Below are positions 14,678 through 16,048 of a stretch of DNA of 16,048 nt, piece by piece (positions within the stretch are counted from its first letter, which is position 1; every line of letters starts with the position of its first letter). The notes beneath the pieces are model-generated. The model searched no databases, was not told the DNA's origin, and was given only the letters and a program-made list of their open reading frames with translations. This stretch comes from Bifidobacterium breve (GTDB taxonomy: Bacteria > Actinomycetota > Actinomycetes > S36-B12 > UBA5976), in contig CAMATO010000017.1 of NCBI GenBank assembly GCA_945861165.1, positions 1 to 16,048 on the forward strand. Direction: 5' to 3'. A program made the translations under genes and the position numbers.

Positions 14678-15384
14678 AAAAGAAAGCTAAAGTTTCCTCA
14701 AAAATTGCACTCAAAACTCCTCAAAGTCGGAAATATGTAGTAATTATCTTAACCGTGCTACTGGGTGTTTTTATCACAATTGCTGTCAAGCAAAATAGTA
14801 AGCCAGAATTACTCACCTCAGTTCGAGAAGATGAACTAGTGTTAATTCTTGACGATTTGACAAACCAAAAAGATGATTTGGAAGTTGAATTAATCAAACA
14901 AAACCAAATCTTAGAGTCTTTGAAAAATGGATCTAGTGATGCGGCTCGAAAGGCAGCACAAGACAGAATTGATCAGCTGATCTTACTTTCGGGCACCGCA
15001 CCGGTTTCGGGTCGTGGTATTCAAGTTTTACTCACAGGTGAGCTTTATTCCGTTAACTCATTCACAATTCTTGACACCGTGCAAGAACTGAGAGATGCCG
15101 GAGCAGTTGCAATTGAAATAAACGGCATAAGAATTATTAACAGTACATTTTTCACTGATACCACTGAAGGGATCAGCATTAACCTATCAAAGGTAAGAAG
15201 TCCCTATAAAATATCTGTTCTAGGTGATCCCGAAACACTCGCCACCGCTTTAAAGATTCCGGGAGGAATGGCAGAAGTCGTAACCACTTCTGGTGGAACT
15301 GTAATCATTAACGAACTAGCAGCATTAGATATTGATTCAAGTGTCCCTTTGACTACTTTGCAATATGCTGTACCTGTTGATTAA
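14674..15384 (+). CDS. DUF881 family membrane protein (second copy)
   Basis: 236 aa, function unknown. A 19-residue basic cytoplasmic start is followed by one membrane helix (about 20-38, YVVIILTVLLGVFITIAV), a charged coiled-coil-like region (48-108) and the DUF881 domain (about 110-236). The domain has GRGIQVLLTG (113-122), ELRDAGAVAIEINGIRI (138-154), SPYKISVLGD (176-185) and a hydrophilic C-terminus. Compared with the first copy, the extended cytoplasmic tail is missing and the SAIRSAGDAILVN block is replaced by a divergent TTEGISINLSKV (163-174), so the two are old, non-interchangeable paralogues. It overlaps sbp by 4 bases; gcvH starts 20 bases downstream behind its own good Shine-Dalgarno. 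Confidence 0.88.
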   Translation: MKKKAKVSSKIALKTPQSRKYVVIILTVLLGVFITIAVKQNSKPELLTSVREDELVLILDDLTNQKDDLEVELIKQNQILESLKNGSSDAARKAAQDRIDQLILLSGTAPVSGRGIQVLLTGELYSVNSFTILDTVQELRDAGAVAIEINGIRIINSTFFTDTTEGISINLSKVRSPYKISVLGDPETLATALKIPGGMAEVVTTSGGTVIINELAALDIDSSVPLTTLQYAVPVD

Positions 15385-15404
15385 ACATAGAAAAGGAAAT
15401 TATT

Positions 15405-15791
15405 GTGAATACACCTTCCGACCTTAAATACACTAAAGAGCACGAGTGGGTGAAGATCGAAGCTGATGGTGCTGTGACTTTCGGAATCACTGATTTTGCT
15501 CAATCTGCGCTGGGTGATGTTGTTTTCACTAATTTGCCTAAAGTTGGCGACAAGTTGAGTGCTGGTCAAACTTGCGGAGAGGTTGAATCAACAAAATCAG
15601 TAAGCGATATCTATTCTCCTGTTACAGGTGTTGTTAAAGAAGTTAATGAGACGCTAGCGAATAAGCCTGAGATTCTTAATTCAGATCCATACGGTTCAGG
15701 TTGGATGGTTAAGTTATCAGGAGTTAATGAATCTGAACTTTCAGCTCTGTTGGATGCTGAAGGTTACACAAAACTCACTCAAGCAAACTAA
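15405..15791 (+). CDS. gcvH: Glycine cleavage system H protein
   Basis: 128 aa, normal length. Lipoyl carrier that shuttles the aminomethyl group between the P, T and L proteins. The lipoylation site is Lys64 in ESTKSVSDIYSPVTG (61-75). Other conserved parts are YTKEHEWVKIE (9-19), GITDFAQSALGDVVF (27-41), the turn NEXL equivalent NETL and the PYGSGWMVKL segment near 104. The GTG start is supported by AAAAGGA at 15391-15397, 7 nt upstream. gcvP and gcvT are not in the window. In actinobacteria a lone gcvH between the DUF881 module and garA is normal, so location alone says little about regulation. A free-standing H protein could also serve lipoate transfer; glycine cleavage remains the default reading. 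Confidence 0.96.
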   Translation: MNTPSDLKYTKEHEWVKIEADGAVTFGITDFAQSALGDVVFTNLPKVGDKLSAGQTCGEVESTKSVSDIYSPVTGVVKEVNETLANKPEILNSDPYGSGWMVKLSGVNESELSALLDAEGYTKLTQAN

Positions 15792-15811
15792 CATAAAACC
15801 TCGACCTCAGG

Positions 15812-15840
15812 TTGACCCTTGAGATATATTCACTTAGGGT
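15812..15840 (+). promoter_or_regulatory. Promoter with overlapping dyad upstream of the FHA gene
   Basis: TTGACC (15812-15817) and TAGGGT (15835-15840) are spaced by 17 bp and match a housekeeping -35 and the actinobacterial TAnnnT -10. It is the best promoter in the window. ACCCT (15815-15819) and AGGGT (15836-15840) form an inverted repeat spanning the core promoter, as expected for a repressor or MerR-type operator. The start of transcription would fall near the GGAGG Shine-Dalgarno at 15848-15852, giving a very short leader of only a few bases before it. Confidence 0.6.
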
Positions 15841-15861
15841 TAGCAGTGGAGGACAACTAAA

Positions 15862-16048
15862 ATGAACATGGAAAATACTGGTGCAATTCCAGTTGTTTTA
15901 TCTGACACCAGCCCACTTCCTGCCATTGAAGATGGCCATCTTGAAGGTTTAGAAAAAGGTAATGCCGCACTTATAGTACGTAGCGGCCCACAAAAAAATC
16001 AAAGATTTATTTTATCGGGTAGTCATATAAATTTGGGCAGAGCGGATG
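15862..16048 (+). CDS. garA: FHA-domain protein, GarA/OdhI type (partial, 3' end beyond the window)
   Basis: 62 residues are visible. The frame starts at ATG 15862, 9 nt after GGAGG (15848-15852); a second in-frame ATG at 15868 is less well spaced. Residues 1-34 are a flexible, proline- and acid-containing lead. From 35 the sequence matches the start of an FHA fold (AALIVRSGPQKNQRF, then INLGRAD, where Gly59-Arg60 is the phosphopeptide-binding pair). Location after gcvH is that of garA/odhI, whose product inhibits 2-oxoglutarate dehydrogenase and adjusts glutamate metabolism, controlled by phosphorylation of an N-terminal ETTS motif in mycobacteria and corynebacteria. That motif is not visible here; the nearest resemblance is SDTSP (14-18). 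The call rests on the FHA start and synteny. Confidence 0.75.
   Translation, partial: MNMENTGAIPVVLSDTSPLPAIEDGHLEGLEKGNAALIVRSGPQKNQRFILSGSHINLGRAD

Noticed and set aside
15797..15813. Small hairpin AACCT/AGGTT after gcvH as terminator
   Set aside because: Only 5 weak base pairs, no T-tract, and it runs into the -35 of the FHA gene promoter.

Overview
The window is a gene-dense stretch of core chromosome from an actinobacterium with an unusually low G+C content (around 40% by eye, not computed). Gene order is the main evidence. Genes tlyA–nadK–recN–pyrG, xerD–parA–scpA–scpB–rluB–aroH–cmk–der and pgsA–DUF881–sbp–DUF881–gcvH–FHA follow the conserved actinobacterial order, matching the Mycobacterium tuberculosis blocks Rv1694–Rv1713 and Rv1822–Rv1827 as I recall them. 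Low G+C, tiny or overlapping gene junctions and short proteins suggest a streamlined aquatic lineage, for example the freshwater acI group ('Ca. Nanopelagicales'). That placement is an inference.

Layout: everything is on the + strand. (1) 1–3497 holds the tail of a small upstream protein, then tlyA (rRNA 2'-O-methyltransferase), nadK and recN, each joined by a 4-base overlap. (2) 3498–7295 holds pyrG (CTP synthase, TTG start, behind a leader that can fold over its ribosome binding site), ald (alanine dehydrogenase, TTG start) and xerD. (3) 7296–15791 begins with two adjacent small hairpins, followed by parA, scpA, scpB, rluB, aroH, cmk, der, pgsA, DUF881, sbp and DUF881 with no gap above 4 bp, and then gcvH after 20 bp. 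(4) 15792–16048 holds a good promoter candidate and the 5' part of an FHA-domain gene of garA/odhI type, cut by the window edge.

The genes combine chromosome maintenance (recN, xerD, ParA-like protein, ScpAB), nucleotide supply (nadK, pyrG, cmk), ribosome maturation (tlyA, rluB, der), amino-acid and one-carbon metabolism (ald, aroH, gcvH), phospholipid synthesis (pgsA) and a poorly understood membrane module (DUF881–Sbp–DUF881). No mobile element, CRISPR array, tRNA, rRNA or defence system is visible, and no gene-free stretch exceeds 100 bp.

The best candidate for undescribed biology is the DUF881–Sbp–DUF881 module, which occurs beside ftsAZ in Firmicutes and is here coupled to pgsA. Other points worth checking are the pyrG leader structure, an FHA protein that seems to lack the usual GarA/OdhI phosphothreonine motif, and gene losses relative to larger actinobacterial genomes (steA/mctB, tyrA, the NUDIX gene).
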